From positions 3,410,001 through 3,474,000 of the forward strand of contig NZ_CP017641.1 in the NCBI RefSeq assembly GCF_001983935.1: 64,000 nt of DNA, read 5' to 3'. Positions 52,406 to 61,891 of this stretch are shown one piece after another. Numbering within the stretch: the first letter of the stretch is position 1; every line of letters begins with the position of its first letter. This DNA comes from Fuerstiella marisgermanici. Lineage in GTDB: Bacteria; Planctomycetota; Planctomycetia; Planctomycetales; Planctomycetaceae. Under the pieces are notes generated by a model, which worked only from the letters and a program-made list of their open reading frames with translations, did not search any database and was not told the origin of the DNA. Made by a program: the position numbers and the translations under genes.

Positions 52406-53727
52406 CCGATGTCGGCGGTTGCGATGTCACTTACAAAAGCGACAATCCACGCCATCGCCTGCCGGGGCGTCCCGGCGTCATCGACATCCTGAAGGACAAC
52501 GCGGCAGAATTCGTTCGTGGGAACCCGGGACAGGCGGTGCGTCAGGTGCAGAGTGTGCTGTCGAAGATTTCGGTGTGTCGCACGGCGGCGCTGGGCGCAT
52601 CGTGGCACTGGTGTTCGCAATGCGATACAGGCATTCGTATTGCGAATTCGTGCGGCGACCGCCACTGCCCTCAGTGTCGCGGCGCGTCTCGCGCGGCATG
52701 GGTGGATTCGGCGATGAAGAGGATCGTCGACGGAGTGAACTACTATCAAGTTGTCTTCACGCTCCCGGAGCAGTTGTCGTCGCTGGCCCTGGGCAACCGC
52801 CGAGTGATCTTCAATCTGCTGTTTCACGCGGCGTGGAAGTCGCTCAAAACAGTGCTCGAAGACGAACAGGCTTACGAAGCTGCCGCGGCGATGGTGCTGC
52901 ACACGTGGAACCAACACCTGGATGCTCACGTGCATGTCCATGCGGTCGTGCCGGGCGGCGGACCATCCCTGACAAATCCCGGCACCTGGAAGAATTCGGT
53001 TCCTCCACGACACGAACGTTCGACGCGATGGTGGCTGGTCGACGCCGATGATCTTCGCTTCGAATTTCGCGAACAGTTCCTGGCCGGTCTTCGTTGACTG
53101 CACGCGAAAGGAGAACTCCGGTTGACCGGCGACTGGGCTCACCTGCAGGATAAGGCGGAGTTCGAAGCATTTCTGGCACCACTGGAGAAGACGTCGTGGG
53201 TGACCTACATCCAGCCTCCGCCGACGGAAGCATCGCAGCCGCAGGATATCGTGAAGTATCTGGCTCGGTATCTGACAGGCGGTCCGATTTCGGACGCTCG
53301 GCTGGTGAACTACGAACGCGGCAGGGTGACCTTCACGGCGCGAACGGGCTCCCGGCATGGCGGCAGTGATGAGGTTGAAGACGTCGAACTTCCTGCGCAG
53401 GCGTTCGTTCGTCGCTGGTGCCTGCACATTCTTCCGCGCGGCTTCACGAAGACGCGCGGCTACGGTGGGTGGAGCAATCATCATCTCAAACGTTACGTGG
53501 CGGAGTGTCGTCGCCTGCGACAGGCTGTTGACGACGCAACAACGAACGACACTCCCACAGCGGAAGACGTGTTCGTCGAAACGAACGATGAGTTTCCCGG
53601 ACGACGTTGTTCAACGTGCGGCGGCGAGTTGGAATTGACTGAGCGAGTGCACCGGACAAGCTGGCGAGACATCTTCTCGGGACCAGACTGTCCCGCGTGG
53701 AACACGTTTCGGGAGCGTCCCGGATGA
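52339..53727 (+). pseudogene. IS91-family transposase interrupted by one in-frame TGA
   Basis: From the ATG at 52339 the frame has the N-terminal zinc-binding region (HWCSQCDTG and SCGDRHCPQCRG), VFTLPEQLSSLALGNRRVIF, and the HUH motif LDAHVHVHAVVPGGG. A TGA at 53095-53097 stops it after FREQFLAGLR. The same frame goes on with LHAKGELRLTGDWAHLQDKA, then the tyrosine motif IVKYLARYLTGGPISDARLV, and a cysteine pair (CSTCGG). Together about 462 residues, a normal family length. Restoring CGA (Arg) for TGA gives a smooth sequence, so a C-to-T change is the simplest explanation. A second part could start near 53122. It lacks catalytic tyrosines without the downstream part. Confidence 0.8.
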
Positions 53728-54020
53728 ACGACTTCTTCGACAACGTGAACGGCCTTCCATTCGCTCGTATCCCGCTGCCGAATTCGTCGCTGCTGCGCAT
53801 CGCCGTATGTGTGGCGTTGTGTCGCGACATGACAATCGGTGTGATTCCGCAGACACGGCCAATTGGACAAACCGGTCCACTGATCGGCGGCCCTTTGGTA
53901 ATGACAACGAGTCACCCTCGGGCTATGCTGACTCCTGAACAGAGTTCAGTGACGTCATTGAATTCGCGAGGGCGACTGACTGCGTAGCCTGCCCTCGTCC
54001 TCCGCACACGAAGCGGAAAA
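53728..54020. other. Intergenic region downstream of IS91 module 2
   Basis: About 290 bases with no supported gene. A 7-bp inverted repeat CGAGGGC/GCCCTCG (53967-53973 and 53991-53997, 17-base loop) lies near its right side, just before a second, stronger hairpin. The right end of the IS91 module is probably in this stretch. Confidence 0.4.
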
Positions 54021-54081
54021 GTTCAACGCACGATCTATGAGTCGGCTTACCTGCCGCCGCATAGATCGCAATTCGTTATGT
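54021..54081. repeat. Structured inverted repeat with attC-like ends
   Basis: A perfect 9-bp stem CGATCTATG (54031-54039) and CATAGATCG (54060-54068), with an inner 4-bp stem CGGC/GCCG. It is flanked by GTTCAAC (54021-54027) and GTTATGT (54075-54081), which resemble the RYYYAAC and GTTRRRY boxes of integron attC sites. Pairing between the two boxes is limited to AAC/GTT, which is weak for a real attC. Could equally be part of an IS91 terminus or a small RNA hairpin. Confidence 0.35.
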
Positions 54082-54091
54082 GGCGATTGAC

Positions 54092-55267
54092 ATGAGCGGC
54101 ACGAAGTTATCTAAATCACTTGCGGTGACCATCGCAGCGATCGCGGTCGCGTGCACGGCTCTTGCGGTGGGCCAGTTCTCTGCTCGTCACCAGACTTCGG
54201 AACCCTCCGAACTTTGGGCAAACGCAATCCTGTATTCTTTTGACCGCGGAGAAGACGCCTCAAAGCGGACTCTCCGCCGCTTCGCCGAGGCAATTGCCGC
54301 CTCCGACAATGCCAGCAATATCTACGTTTCCTTGGGGGATTACCTGCGTGGTCCGGTGCCATTCGCAAATGCCTGGAACAAAGCATTCGGTGACGATGAG
54401 AAACTGGCCGCAGCAACCTCCGATCCCGATGGACTGTACGCAAGCGTTGACGGGATTATCTCGATAATGGACGGGGACGACCAAGCCGCAGCGGCCTACG
54501 TGGCAGCAGTCCGGGAAGACCCAGATAATCGTCTGGCCCATTTCCGAGTCGCCCTGTATGGCGACACCGACGAATGGATCGCATCCGCACGATGGCTTAT
54601 CACAAATGACTCTTCGAATGCCCTTGGGCTGTACCTGGAAGCCGCACATGCCATCGCGTGCGCCCCGGATTCTGTATTGCCGTTGATGCAAGCGGCAGTT
54701 TCCCGTCCAGCGATTCACTTACCCTCAGATGTGGTCCCCGATCCGGGTACCGCGACGTTCCCAGAATCCTTCGAACACTTTTCCGGCCAGCCCGTCTCGA
54801 AGTCTGCCTTAGGCTTCATCGTACATCGCGTAAACACAATGTTTAGCTTCGACGATCCGCTTGGGAGTGCAATTGAGTTAGTCCTGGCTCATATCTTACA
54901 GATCGCTGACGATTGCGGAGATCCTCGCTCCGAAACTGCGATCCTCATCCATCAGCAACTATGCCACCAACTCGTCTTCAATACCTCCGCAGAGCTGTTT
55001 ATTTCGTTTTCCGGCATCTTCCGACACGAGGATTCGTACCAATTGCTGCTGAGTCGTTTGGCCCCCACGCATCCAATGGTCCAAACGTGCGAACTTAAGC
55101 ACAAACAGGTGCAGCGTTTTCGCGAACTTCTCAAATCACACTGGCGACCGGGCAGGGAAGAAATTCGTAAATTCACGCCCGAAATGATACTCTCTGGAGC
55201 TGTGAATGCAGTCGCGGCCGAAACTGCACTCGTCACTCAAATTCAGAAAATGGCGTTGCAACCTTAG
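54092..55267 (+). CDS. Hypothetical protein with N-terminal membrane anchor
   Basis: 391 residues from ATG 54092; an in-frame GTG at 54080 is an alternative. One N-terminal hydrophobic segment (LAVTIAAIAVACTALAVGQF) could be a signal or anchor. The rest is soluble and mostly helical (FAEAIAASDNASNIYVSLGD, QAAAAYVAAVREDPDNRLAH), with a faint tetratricopeptide feel at 135-200 (AAYVAAVREDPDNRLAHFRV and ALGLYLEAAHAIA). No catalytic motif. It directly follows the mobile island and an attC-like hairpin, so it may be acquired. Not recognised. Confidence 0.6.
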   Translation: MSGTKLSKSLAVTIAAIAVACTALAVGQFSARHQTSEPSELWANAILYSFDRGEDASKRTLRRFAEAIAASDNASNIYVSLGDYLRGPVPFANAWNKAFGDDEKLAAATSDPDGLYASVDGIISIMDGDDQAAAAYVAAVREDPDNRLAHFRVALYGDTDEWIASARWLITNDSSNALGLYLEAAHAIACAPDSVLPLMQAAVSRPAIHLPSDVVPDPGTATFPESFEHFSGQPVSKSALGFIVHRVNTMFSFDDPLGSAIELVLAHILQIADDCGDPRSETAILIHQQLCHQLVFNTSAELFISFSGIFRHEDSYQLLLSRLAPTHPMVQTCELKHKQVQRFRELLKSHWRPGREEIRKFTPEMILSGAVNAVAAETALVTQIQKMALQP

Positions 55268-55511
55268 TTGCTCGCTAGAGCAGTTTCCCTTTCTCTCGTG
55301 GACGGTTCGGGCTCGTGGGAAACAGCATCCATAGTACGAAACGCTTGTTCCGCGGCCACAAGTCAGCGAGATTGGCTGTAACTGTTGCGATAAACGGAAT
55401 TGTAGTCGTCCGTTTCCGGAATTCAGCATCGGTCTCCGCAACCGAGCTACGGTGTTCGCTGAGCAGCCAAGCCACAGACCTTGTTCATTGGTGAGTGCGG
55501 GGAGCGTTTTC

Positions 55512-55925
55512 ATGGAGTCCGAACTATTTGACATCTGTTGCGAGCGGGATCCCGAACCGGCGGATCAGCATCGACGACTTGTTATCGCGATACAAAGTGG
55601 CGCAGACATTCACGCGGCGGACAAGAACGGTGTGACCGCGTTGCACCATGCTGTTCGGTTCAGAAACCCGACGGCGGTCAAGACGCTTATCCAACACGGG
55701 GCAAACGTCAACCAAGCCTGCCGGCGAAACGGGTCAACGCCTCTTCACCGCGCAGTCACCCAAACCGGAGCGCCCGGGACTGCCGGAAAAGCTCAGGCTG
55801 CGAAGGAAATTATTGAATTGCTCCTTGCTGCGGGAGCCGATCCTTCGATTGCCAATAAGACGGGAAAGAAGCCCGCACAGTATGTGACCGATGCAGCGCT
55901 TGAGGCTTTACTCGCCGAAAAGTAA
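55512..55925 (+). CDS. Small ankyrin-repeat protein
   Basis: 137 residues from ATG 55512 with GGGGAG 8 bases upstream; a longer frame starts at 55452. Ankyrin repeats: DKNGVTALHHAVRFRNPTAV with KTLIQHGANVN, then NGSTPLHRAVTQTG followed by EIIELLLAAGADPSIANKTG and KKPAQYV. Two full repeats plus a start and end cap. Such proteins bind other proteins; no partner can be inferred. No signal peptide, so cytoplasmic. Orphan in position. Confidence 0.82.
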   Translation: MESELFDICCERDPEPADQHRRLVIAIQSGADIHAADKNGVTALHHAVRFRNPTAVKTLIQHGANVNQACRRNGSTPLHRAVTQTGAPGTAGKAQAAKEIIELLLAAGADPSIANKTGKKPAQYVTDAALEALLAEK

Positions 55926-56099
55926 AACGCCGTGGGGTTGTCGCACAACACGCCGAGCCTGCCGACAACACGTGTGCGAATCGAAGGCGACATCGGCTGC
56001 CCGGCTCCAGCGCCGTGTTCCAACTACCTTTGCTAACATCGGCGTTCACGCGACTATCGCCGTGACGCCTCGAGACACATTTCTGAAGGTGAATATCCC

Positions 56100-56531
56100 A
56101 TGCCAATCCCATCCAAAACAGAACCGACAAAAGTGGCCGCCAGTGAATGGCAGAACCCGGGAGAGCGATTGCGCGGCCTGCTTGAAGGGCAAACGCTGAA
56201 GTCGAATGTGACTCTTATCCGCTTTGTCACAGACGTTGTCAGAGACGGGCCAACTCTTCACGTTCACCCGTATGACGAAATTTTCACGATCACGGAAGGC
56301 CGAGCTCGCTTCACCGTGGGTGACAAAATCATTGATGCCGAAGTCGGTGACGTCGTGTTGGGTCCCGCTAATGTTCCGCACGGCTATCAGAATCTGGGCC
56401 CGGGACGACTCGATTCGCTGGACATTCATCTCAGTCCGGAATGGATTCAATACAATCTGGCCGATGGGTGGGACAGCTCGAGCATTCTGATCTCCGCCGA
56501 ATCAAAGGTGGATCGCGAAGCGGACGGATAG
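56100..56531 (+). CDS. Cupin-domain protein
   Basis: 143 residues, GAAGGTG before the ATG. Cupin motif 1: TLHVHPYDEIFTITEGRARF, with two His and a Glu that can hold a metal. Motif 2: VGDVVLGPANVPHGYQNLGP, with the third His. Single-domain cupin, cytoplasmic. Could be a small-molecule binding or oxygenase-like protein; the substrate is unknown. It stands alone between the ankyrin gene and a convergent cysteine-cluster gene. Confidence 0.82.
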   Translation: MPIPSKTEPTKVAASEWQNPGERLRGLLEGQTLKSNVTLIRFVTDVVRDGPTLHVHPYDEIFTITEGRARFTVGDKIIDAEVGDVVLGPANVPHGYQNLGPGRLDSLDIHLSPEWIQYNLADGWDSSSILISAESKVDREADG

Positions 56532-56818
56532 GAATTCCTAACTTCGCGGGTCGCGAATTCTGCCGCCAGTGTGTTGTTGGTCGGCTGTTCGGAAGAACGA
56601 TCGCGTCGAGGCGCCGGCGGAACAGCAATCCCGCGGCTGGCGCCTTGCGGCTCATGCGTGCGCGGGCAAATTGCAAATGACGGGACAGAGCCGAGGGCAT
56701 GCCGGAGCTGCGTTTCGCCTAAGTCGGCCTGCGTCACTTCTGCACTTTGAACAAGTGGTTGAAGTGAGTGGTGTGACCGTTCAAGCGACTGGTACTCTAA
56801 ATAGTGACCTTGAGCGTG

Positions 56819-57661
56819 CTACGCAAGACTTCGCTCGGTGCGGCTGCCATCGGATTCCATCACGCCGACTCGCACACAATCGAATGCTTCTGTGGCGACA
56901 GCGAGTGTCGGCCGGTTGGGGCAATCTTCCAGTTGATCCAGCTGGTTACGAATGCCTGCGCACAGAAATTCGTTGCATGTTGTGCTGCGGATCTCGCGAG
57001 GGAGCTGGCAGCCATCAGGCGTGTGGTAGACGCACGAATCCGCAAGCGATTCATCGGGAATGCGGTCAATATAGTCCTCAATCATTTCCGCCGCCGTCCG
57101 ATCGGGCTCGGTCAACAAACGGAGTGCCAAAAACTCGGGGTGCAAAAGTGCGATCTCCCGACCGGCGCGGCAACAGTTCCCCCGGCACGTGCTGCAGGCG
57201 TTGATGATGTACGGCTCGGCCGGTTCTGCGTCCTCTGGTCTATGTTCGCCCAGCAGCCAGGCAACTCGTTGGGGATCAGCAACTAGTTCTTCCGCGGCTG
57301 CAAAGCGTTCGGTCAGAGCAGCGCGGAATGCGAGTCGCCGTTCCTCAGACATTGCCACCATTTTGCCGTCGTAACTTGGCACGATGATTGTCAGCAGCGG
57401 TGGATCATGCTGCAGAAGGTCGGGACACGAACGCTGCAGTTGCTGGTCGACGGCGTCTTCCAGCTGCCTACGTTCCGCAGCCGCCCGAGCCTCCGCCAGT
57501 CGCGCTTGCTCCTGCAGCCAGGGACCTCGACAGGCCAGCCGTTGGCAGATGTTCTCCGATCGCTCGAAGGGCGTCTGTAGCTCCGCTCCGCACGATGGAC
57601 AAAGCGGATTTGTAATCAGCGACCCGATCAATGGTCGCGTCTGTTGCTTCGAAAAACTCAC
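56819..57661 (-). CDS. YkgJ-type cysteine-cluster protein with N-terminal zinc ribbon
   Basis: 280 residues from a GTG start with GGGAG upstream. N-terminal CPSCGAELQTPFERSENICQ suggests a small zinc ribbon, followed by an Ala/Arg-rich helix (RLAEARAAAERRQLEDAVDQ). The C-terminal part is the YkgJ-like cluster: CSTCRGNCCRAG, SCVYHTPDGCQLPREIRSTT and CNEFLCAG, a set of about eight cysteines thought to bind zinc or iron-sulfur. Function of the family is not settled. Convergent with the cupin gene. Confidence 0.78.
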   Translation of the reverse strand: MSFSKQQTRPLIGSLITNPLCPSCGAELQTPFERSENICQRLACRGPWLQEQARLAEARAAAERRQLEDAVDQQLQRSCPDLLQHDPPLLTIIVPSYDGKMVAMSEERRLAFRAALTERFAAAEELVADPQRVAWLLGEHRPEDAEPAEPYIINACSTCRGNCCRAGREIALLHPEFLALRLLTEPDRTAAEMIEDYIDRIPDESLADSCVYHTPDGCQLPREIRSTTCNEFLCAGIRNQLDQLEDCPNRPTLAVATEAFDCVRVGVMESDGSRTERSLA

Positions 57662-58439
57662 CGGGTGGCTCCCACGTTAGATGTGCTCAGCGAAGACAAT
57701 GGATCCGATGGCGTTGGAAGTTCCGACGCTGTCTGCGTTTCATCACGTCTCACGAATTGATCGACGACGTGCGCAGCGACGGAACGTGGAAACAGTCATT
57801 CAGGAAACTTTCAGCGGCGGCATAGCCTCCAGCCTTTGCTGCCCCTTCAGCTGCACACCGATAAGCGTCCGAAAAACTGGCTCGCGATTCTACTTCATTA
57901 CACGCCGAGATGCGCGAAGGCAGAACTCAAAACCATCGCCTGAAGGCAGAACGGATGTACAGCACTGACCACCTTCTGAATCGCGAAACGTTCTGCCAGA
58001 GAATGCAGCAGCCTGTTAAGTCGCAGCAGCGCAGCCGTGACGCAGCTGGAGAAAACGTTTGTTGAGAAGCTCCGCACTTGAGCGCGCTTGACTGTGTGCC
58101 TATGCACAGAAAACAGGCCGCCGATGCGAGAAACATGGGCAGCGATTCCTTACTGAGTTCCGCGGTGGCCACGTACGAACTTTCTTAAGCCAATGGCGCG
58201 GCATTGTTTTTTCGCCGGTTTTGCTGTGACTGACCGTGCGCGAAGTGCGATGTCTTTGCTCTCGCTGGCGAGTTCTAAGGGATAACGGAATGCCGTTTGC
58301 ATTTAAGGATTAACGGCTGATGCGAGGTTTAGATCCTGTGCACTGACTGGCGTTGCTTTGCGGTTCGTGCGTACTCAGGTCCAGACCTCCAGGAGAACCA
58401 AGCACTGCCGCACACAATCTTGCCTCGGGGACTGATCAA
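57662..58439. other. Intergenic region before glgC
   Basis: About 780 bases between divergent genes. Several short open frames occur on both strands, none with recognisable composition or a good ribosome-binding site. It must hold the promoter of the glgC operon. No riboswitch or RNA gene was recognised. Confidence 0.45.
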
Positions 58440-59738
58440 ATGACGGAAGATGTGCTGACACTTATTCTAGCCGGAGGCGTCGGATCGCGACTGAGTCCGC
58501 TGACATCACATCGAGCCAAGCCAGCCGTGCCGTTCGGCGGGCAGTACCGAATCATCGACTTCGCGCTCAGTAACTGCCTTCACTCCGGATTGCGGCGGAT
58601 TCTTGTACTCCCCCAGTACAAATCGCACTCGCTGAACAAGCATCTTCGCGATGGCTGGTCTGTCTTCAATCCGTCGCTTGGTGAGTACATTACTCCGATA
58701 CCTCCCCAAATGCGCACGGACGATTCCTGGTATCAGGGCACTGCCGATGCCATCTACCAAAACCTTTTCCTGTTGGAACGTAGCGGTGCGAAATACGTGG
58801 TTGTCCTCTCCGGCGATCACATCTATCGCATGGACTATGCTGAATTGATTAACGTTCACAAGTTCATGGAAGCCGATGCGACGGTTGCGTGCATGGCGGT
58901 TGATCGCAAGTTGGCATCATCCTTTGGCGTCGTTGAAGTCGACAACCAATTGCGAATTGTTGATTTCGAAGAAAAGCCCGCCAGCCCACAACCCATGCCG
59001 GATCACCCTGACAAGGCGATGGCATCCATGGGAGTGTATGTGTTTTCAATCGACATCCTGATAGACACACTGCGAAACGACAGCACGAAGGCAGATTCGA
59101 CTCGCGACTTTGGGTGCGACATTCTTCCCCGTCTAATCAAGGAAAAGGACGTTGTCGCCTACCAGTTTGGCACCGCGAATGGTCGAGTTTCAACGGACGG
59201 CTACTGGCGTGACGTGGGTACGCTCGATTCCTACTACGACGCAAACATGGACCTGTTGCGGCCCCTGCCTCCGATCGATCTGTATCAACCAGACTGGATG
59301 ATCAGAACGGCGATTACTCAAAATCCGCCAGCTAGGACCGTCAGTGGTCCGACAGGCATTGAACCGCGGCTGATTAACTCGATCATTTCTCCGGGGGCGA
59401 TTGTCGCGGGCGGAATAGTGGTAAACTCAATTCTGTCGCCAAACGTCCGTGTTGATGAAGGGGCTCATGTTTTTGACTCAGTCCTGTTTGACGGAGTCTC
59501 GGTTGGCACTGGTGCGCGAGTTTCTCGTTGTATTGTCGAGAAAGGCGTTAAGATTCCGCCGGGAATAATTCTCGATTACGATTCGGTGGCAGAATCTGGT
59601 GACTGTGTGATTTCAGACAACGGTGTCATCGTCATTCCGCAGGGATATTGCGAATGGGGACGGCACAGCGCCCGGAGTTCCGAAGAGTCTGATGACAGTG
59701 AGAGTCTCGCCCTGCACGCTGCCAGCTTCAGCTCCTGA
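58440..59738 (+). CDS. glgC: Glucose-1-phosphate adenylyltransferase
   Basis: 432 residues from ATG 58440 with GGGG 8 bases upstream; the open frame to 58353 adds 29 non-conserved residues. Nucleotidyl-transferase motif [20 protein letters not shown] then [18 protein letters not shown], substrate motifs [34 protein letters not shown] and [10 protein letters not shown]. The left-handed beta-helix C terminus is present ([35 protein letters not shown]). It makes ADP-glucose from ATP and glucose-1-phosphate, normally for glycogen. Here it leads an operon with glucosylglycerate genes, so its ADP-glucose may feed the synthase 60645-61856. Confidence 0.95.
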   Translation: MTEDVLTLILAGGVGSRLSPLTSHRAKPAVPFGGQYRIIDFALSNCLHSGLRRILVLPQYKSHSLNKHLRDGWSVFNPSLGEYITPIPPQMRTDDSWYQGTADAIYQNLFLLERSGAKYVVVLSGDHIYRMDYAELINVHKFMEADATVACMAVDRKLASSFGVVEVDNQLRIVDFEEKPASPQPMPDHPDKAMASMGVYVFSIDILIDTLRNDSTKADSTRDFGCDILPRLIKEKDVVAYQFGTANGRVSTDGYWRDVGTLDSYYDANMDLLRPLPPIDLYQPDWMIRTAITQNPPARTVSGPTGIEPRLINSIISPGAIVAGGIVVNSILSPNVRVDEGAHVFDSVLFDGVSVGTGARVSRCIVEKGVKIPPGIILDYDSVAESGDCVISDNGVIVIPQGYCEWGRHSARSSEESDDSESLALHAASFSS

Positions 59739-59805
59739 ATTTGCCGTTGATTGCTGCCAAGAGCCCAGCTCGAGCGAGCTTGCATATCGAGCCTGAATCA
59801 CAATC

Positions 59806-60597
59806 ATGTCAGGCATGACTAAACATCGCCTTATCGTCTTCTCTGATCTCGACGGATGTCTGCTGAACAAGCATGACTACCAGTGGCAAGATGCAAGACA
59901 GTGCCTTCTGGAACTGCGCGACCGCGGCGTTCCGCTGATATTGGCTTCCAGCAAGACTGTTGCCGAAATTGAGGCGATTGCGGCAGAGATCCCCTGCGTG
60001 AATTCTCCATTCATCTCAGAAAATGGTGGAGCTATCTGCTGGCGTTCACTTGCCACCGCAGGCGACCCTGAGATTCAGTGCGCGGGCGTTCCCCGGTCTG
60101 AAATCCTTGATCTGTTAGCCAAGCTAAAGTCACAGTTCCAATTCCGTTCCTTCCGTGATTTGGGTCTGAGTGGCGTCATGGAGAGCACAAGTCTGGACGC
60201 AGAGAAAGCGACCGCGGCGATGATGCGGCAAAGCACGGAGCCGTTGTTGTGGGACGATTCTGAAAATCAGCGAACGGAATTCGAACAGATTCTGCAGCAG
60301 CATAAACTGACGCTGACTAAAGGCGGCCGTTTTTGGCACGTAGCTGGAAAGATTTCGAAGGGCGATGCTCTGCGAAAAGTCGTCGAACGGTACCGCAACC
60401 CCGGCGCAGTGGTGGCGGCCATCGGCGACAGTCAAATTGACCAAAGCATGCTGGATGCCGCCAATGTGCCCATCGGAATTCGCGTTAATGGTATTCTTAG
60501 CGTCAACGTGTCGTGTCCGCCGGGAATTGTGCCTCAATCAGAAGGAGCCAGGGGCTGGGCGGAAGCGGTGACTGAACTTCTCCGCAATTTCGAATAG
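59806..60597 (+). CDS. HAD phosphatase, mannosyl/glucosyl-3-phosphoglycerate phosphatase type
   Basis: 263 residues. HAD motif I is FSDLDGCLLNKHDY (D14 and D16); motif II lies in PLILASSKTVAEIEAIAAEI; motif IV is IGDSQIDQSML (207-217). The family hallmark SPFISENGGAICW is clear. It removes the phosphate from a sugar-3-phosphoglycerate. Because the next gene looks like a glucosyl- rather than mannosyl-3-phosphoglycerate synthase, glucosylglycerate is the more likely product. Starts 67 bases after glgC and ends 47 bases before the synthase gene, fitting one operon. Confidence 0.88.
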   Translation: MSGMTKHRLIVFSDLDGCLLNKHDYQWQDARQCLLELRDRGVPLILASSKTVAEIEAIAAEIPCVNSPFISENGGAICWRSLATAGDPEIQCAGVPRSEILDLLAKLKSQFQFRSFRDLGLSGVMESTSLDAEKATAAMMRQSTEPLLWDDSENQRTEFEQILQQHKLTLTKGGRFWHVAGKISKGDALRKVVERYRNPGAVVAAIGDSQIDQSMLDAANVPIGIRVNGILSVNVSCPPGIVPQSEGARGWAEAVTELLRNFE

Positions 60598-60644
60598 ACT
60601 GAGCGTCTGGTCACACCAACTTCACTCTCCGGAAACAGCGGTAC

Positions 60645-61856
60645 ATGGCAGACTTTTCACAGAATGGCGTCATTGGCACTCTGCACAACCTTCGCAATCG
60701 ATCGACAGAAGAACTTGAAGCGGAGCTCGTTGAATACTCTACAGAAACGCCAATGTCCCTGTTGCTGCCGTGCCTCTATTCCGAACTGGAAGGCCCGGCG
60801 ATGGGGCCAATTGTCGAGGAACTCGCGAAGATACCTTACCTGTCCGAGATCATCATCGGACTCGACCGAGCCAACGAGACGCAGTTCGAGGCCGCTCGAA
60901 AATTCTTCGCGAAGCTGCCTCAGAACTTTGTCGTGCTTTGGAATGACGGCACGCGCCTTCGCCATGTCGACGCCGCTCTGCAGGAGGTTGGGCTGGCGCC
61001 GACAGAACCGGGCAAAGGCCGCAACGTCTGGTATTGTCTCGGCTACTTCCTGGCGTCTCAGACGTCAAAAGCTGTTGCGTTGCACGATTGTGACATACTG
61101 ACCTACGACCGCAGCATCCCGGCCAGGTTACTTTATCCGCTGGCACATCCCCGTTTTAACTATCAGTTCTGTAAGGGCTACTACTATCGAGCCGCCGGCG
61201 GTCAGCTAAACGGCCGTGTCTTCCGGCTGTTGGTGATCCCGCTGATTCGAGCTCTCAAACAAGTTCTCGGTCGTCTTGAGTATCTCGACTACATGGGCAG
61301 CTTTCGCTACGCACTGTCCGGCGAATTTTCGATGAGGTCTGAGGTCGTCCAATCGCTGCGAATTCCTGCGGACTGGGGATTGGAAATCGGAACACTGTCA
61401 GAAATGTTCCGCAACTGCAGCACGCAACGCATCTGTCAAGTCGACATTGCCGACGCCTACGACCACAAGCATCAGCCCGTGTCGGAAGACAACCGAACCG
61501 GCGGCCTGCATCGCATGGCCAACGATATTTCCAAAGCGCTGTTCCGCAAACTGGCGGTTGAAGGCGTGGTCATCACCAGCAGCATGCTTAGAACTTTGAA
61601 AGCCTGCTACTATCGAACCGCTTTGGACGTTGTGGATCATTATCACAACGACGCCGTGATGAGCGGACTGGATCTCGACCGACACCAGGAAGAAGCAACA
61701 GTAGAGCTGTTTAGTCGAGTGATACTCGCCGCCGGCGATGAGTTCCTCACTCGTCCCGACGAAGCGCCTTTCATCCACAACTGGGCTCGAGTTCGAAGTG
61801 CACTGCCCGATGTTCTTGATCAGATCGTTGGCGCCGTGCAGGCTGACAACGCCTGA
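60645..61856 (+). CDS. gpgS: Glucosyl-3-phosphoglycerate synthase (GT81-type)
   Basis: 403 residues with GGAAA upstream. N-terminal GT-A fold: MSLLLPCLYSELEGPAMGPI and SEIIIGLDRANETQFEAARK. DxD metal motif in VALHDCDILTYD (148-150). Also FNYQFCKGYYYRAAGGQLNG, GSFRYALSGEFSMRSEV and the conserved PADWGLEIGTLSEMF. These match glucosyl-3-phosphoglycerate synthases, which join glucose from an NDP-glucose to 3-phosphoglycerate. Works just before the phosphatase encoded upstream to give glucosylglycerate, a compatible solute. Sugar-donor preference cannot be read from sequence; glgC in the operon suggests ADP-glucose. Confidence 0.87.
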   Translation: MADFSQNGVIGTLHNLRNRSTEELEAELVEYSTETPMSLLLPCLYSELEGPAMGPIVEELAKIPYLSEIIIGLDRANETQFEAARKFFAKLPQNFVVLWNDGTRLRHVDAALQEVGLAPTEPGKGRNVWYCLGYFLASQTSKAVALHDCDILTYDRSIPARLLYPLAHPRFNYQFCKGYYYRAAGGQLNGRVFRLLVIPLIRALKQVLGRLEYLDYMGSFRYALSGEFSMRSEVVQSLRIPADWGLEIGTLSEMFRNCSTQRICQVDIADAYDHKHQPVSEDNRTGGLHRMANDISKALFRKLAVEGVVITSSMLRTLKACYYRTALDVVDHYHNDAVMSGLDLDRHQEEATVELFSRVILAAGDEFLTRPDEAPFIHNWARVRSALPDVLDQIVGAVQADNA

Positions 61857-61891
61857 CGTGCTCTGGAACTGCCACCGCGGCAACGAAGGAT

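Larger units (their letters stand above)
51470..53727 (+). mobile_element. Second IS91-type module: recombinase plus interrupted HUH transposase
   Basis: Same gene order as module 1 (tyrosine recombinase then transposase) but on the opposite strand and with a different transposase subtype. The transposase gene has an in-frame stop, so the module is probably non-autonomous. Limits given are coding limits only. Confidence 0.62.

Noticed and set aside
57681-57968. 95-residue open frame between the cysteine-cluster gene and glgC
   Set aside because: No recognisable motif and no good start; probably chance.
61857-61891. Possible terminator between the convergent synthase and phosphorylase genes
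   Set aside because: Only a 4-bp stem (TGCC/GGCA) is visible in or near the gap.
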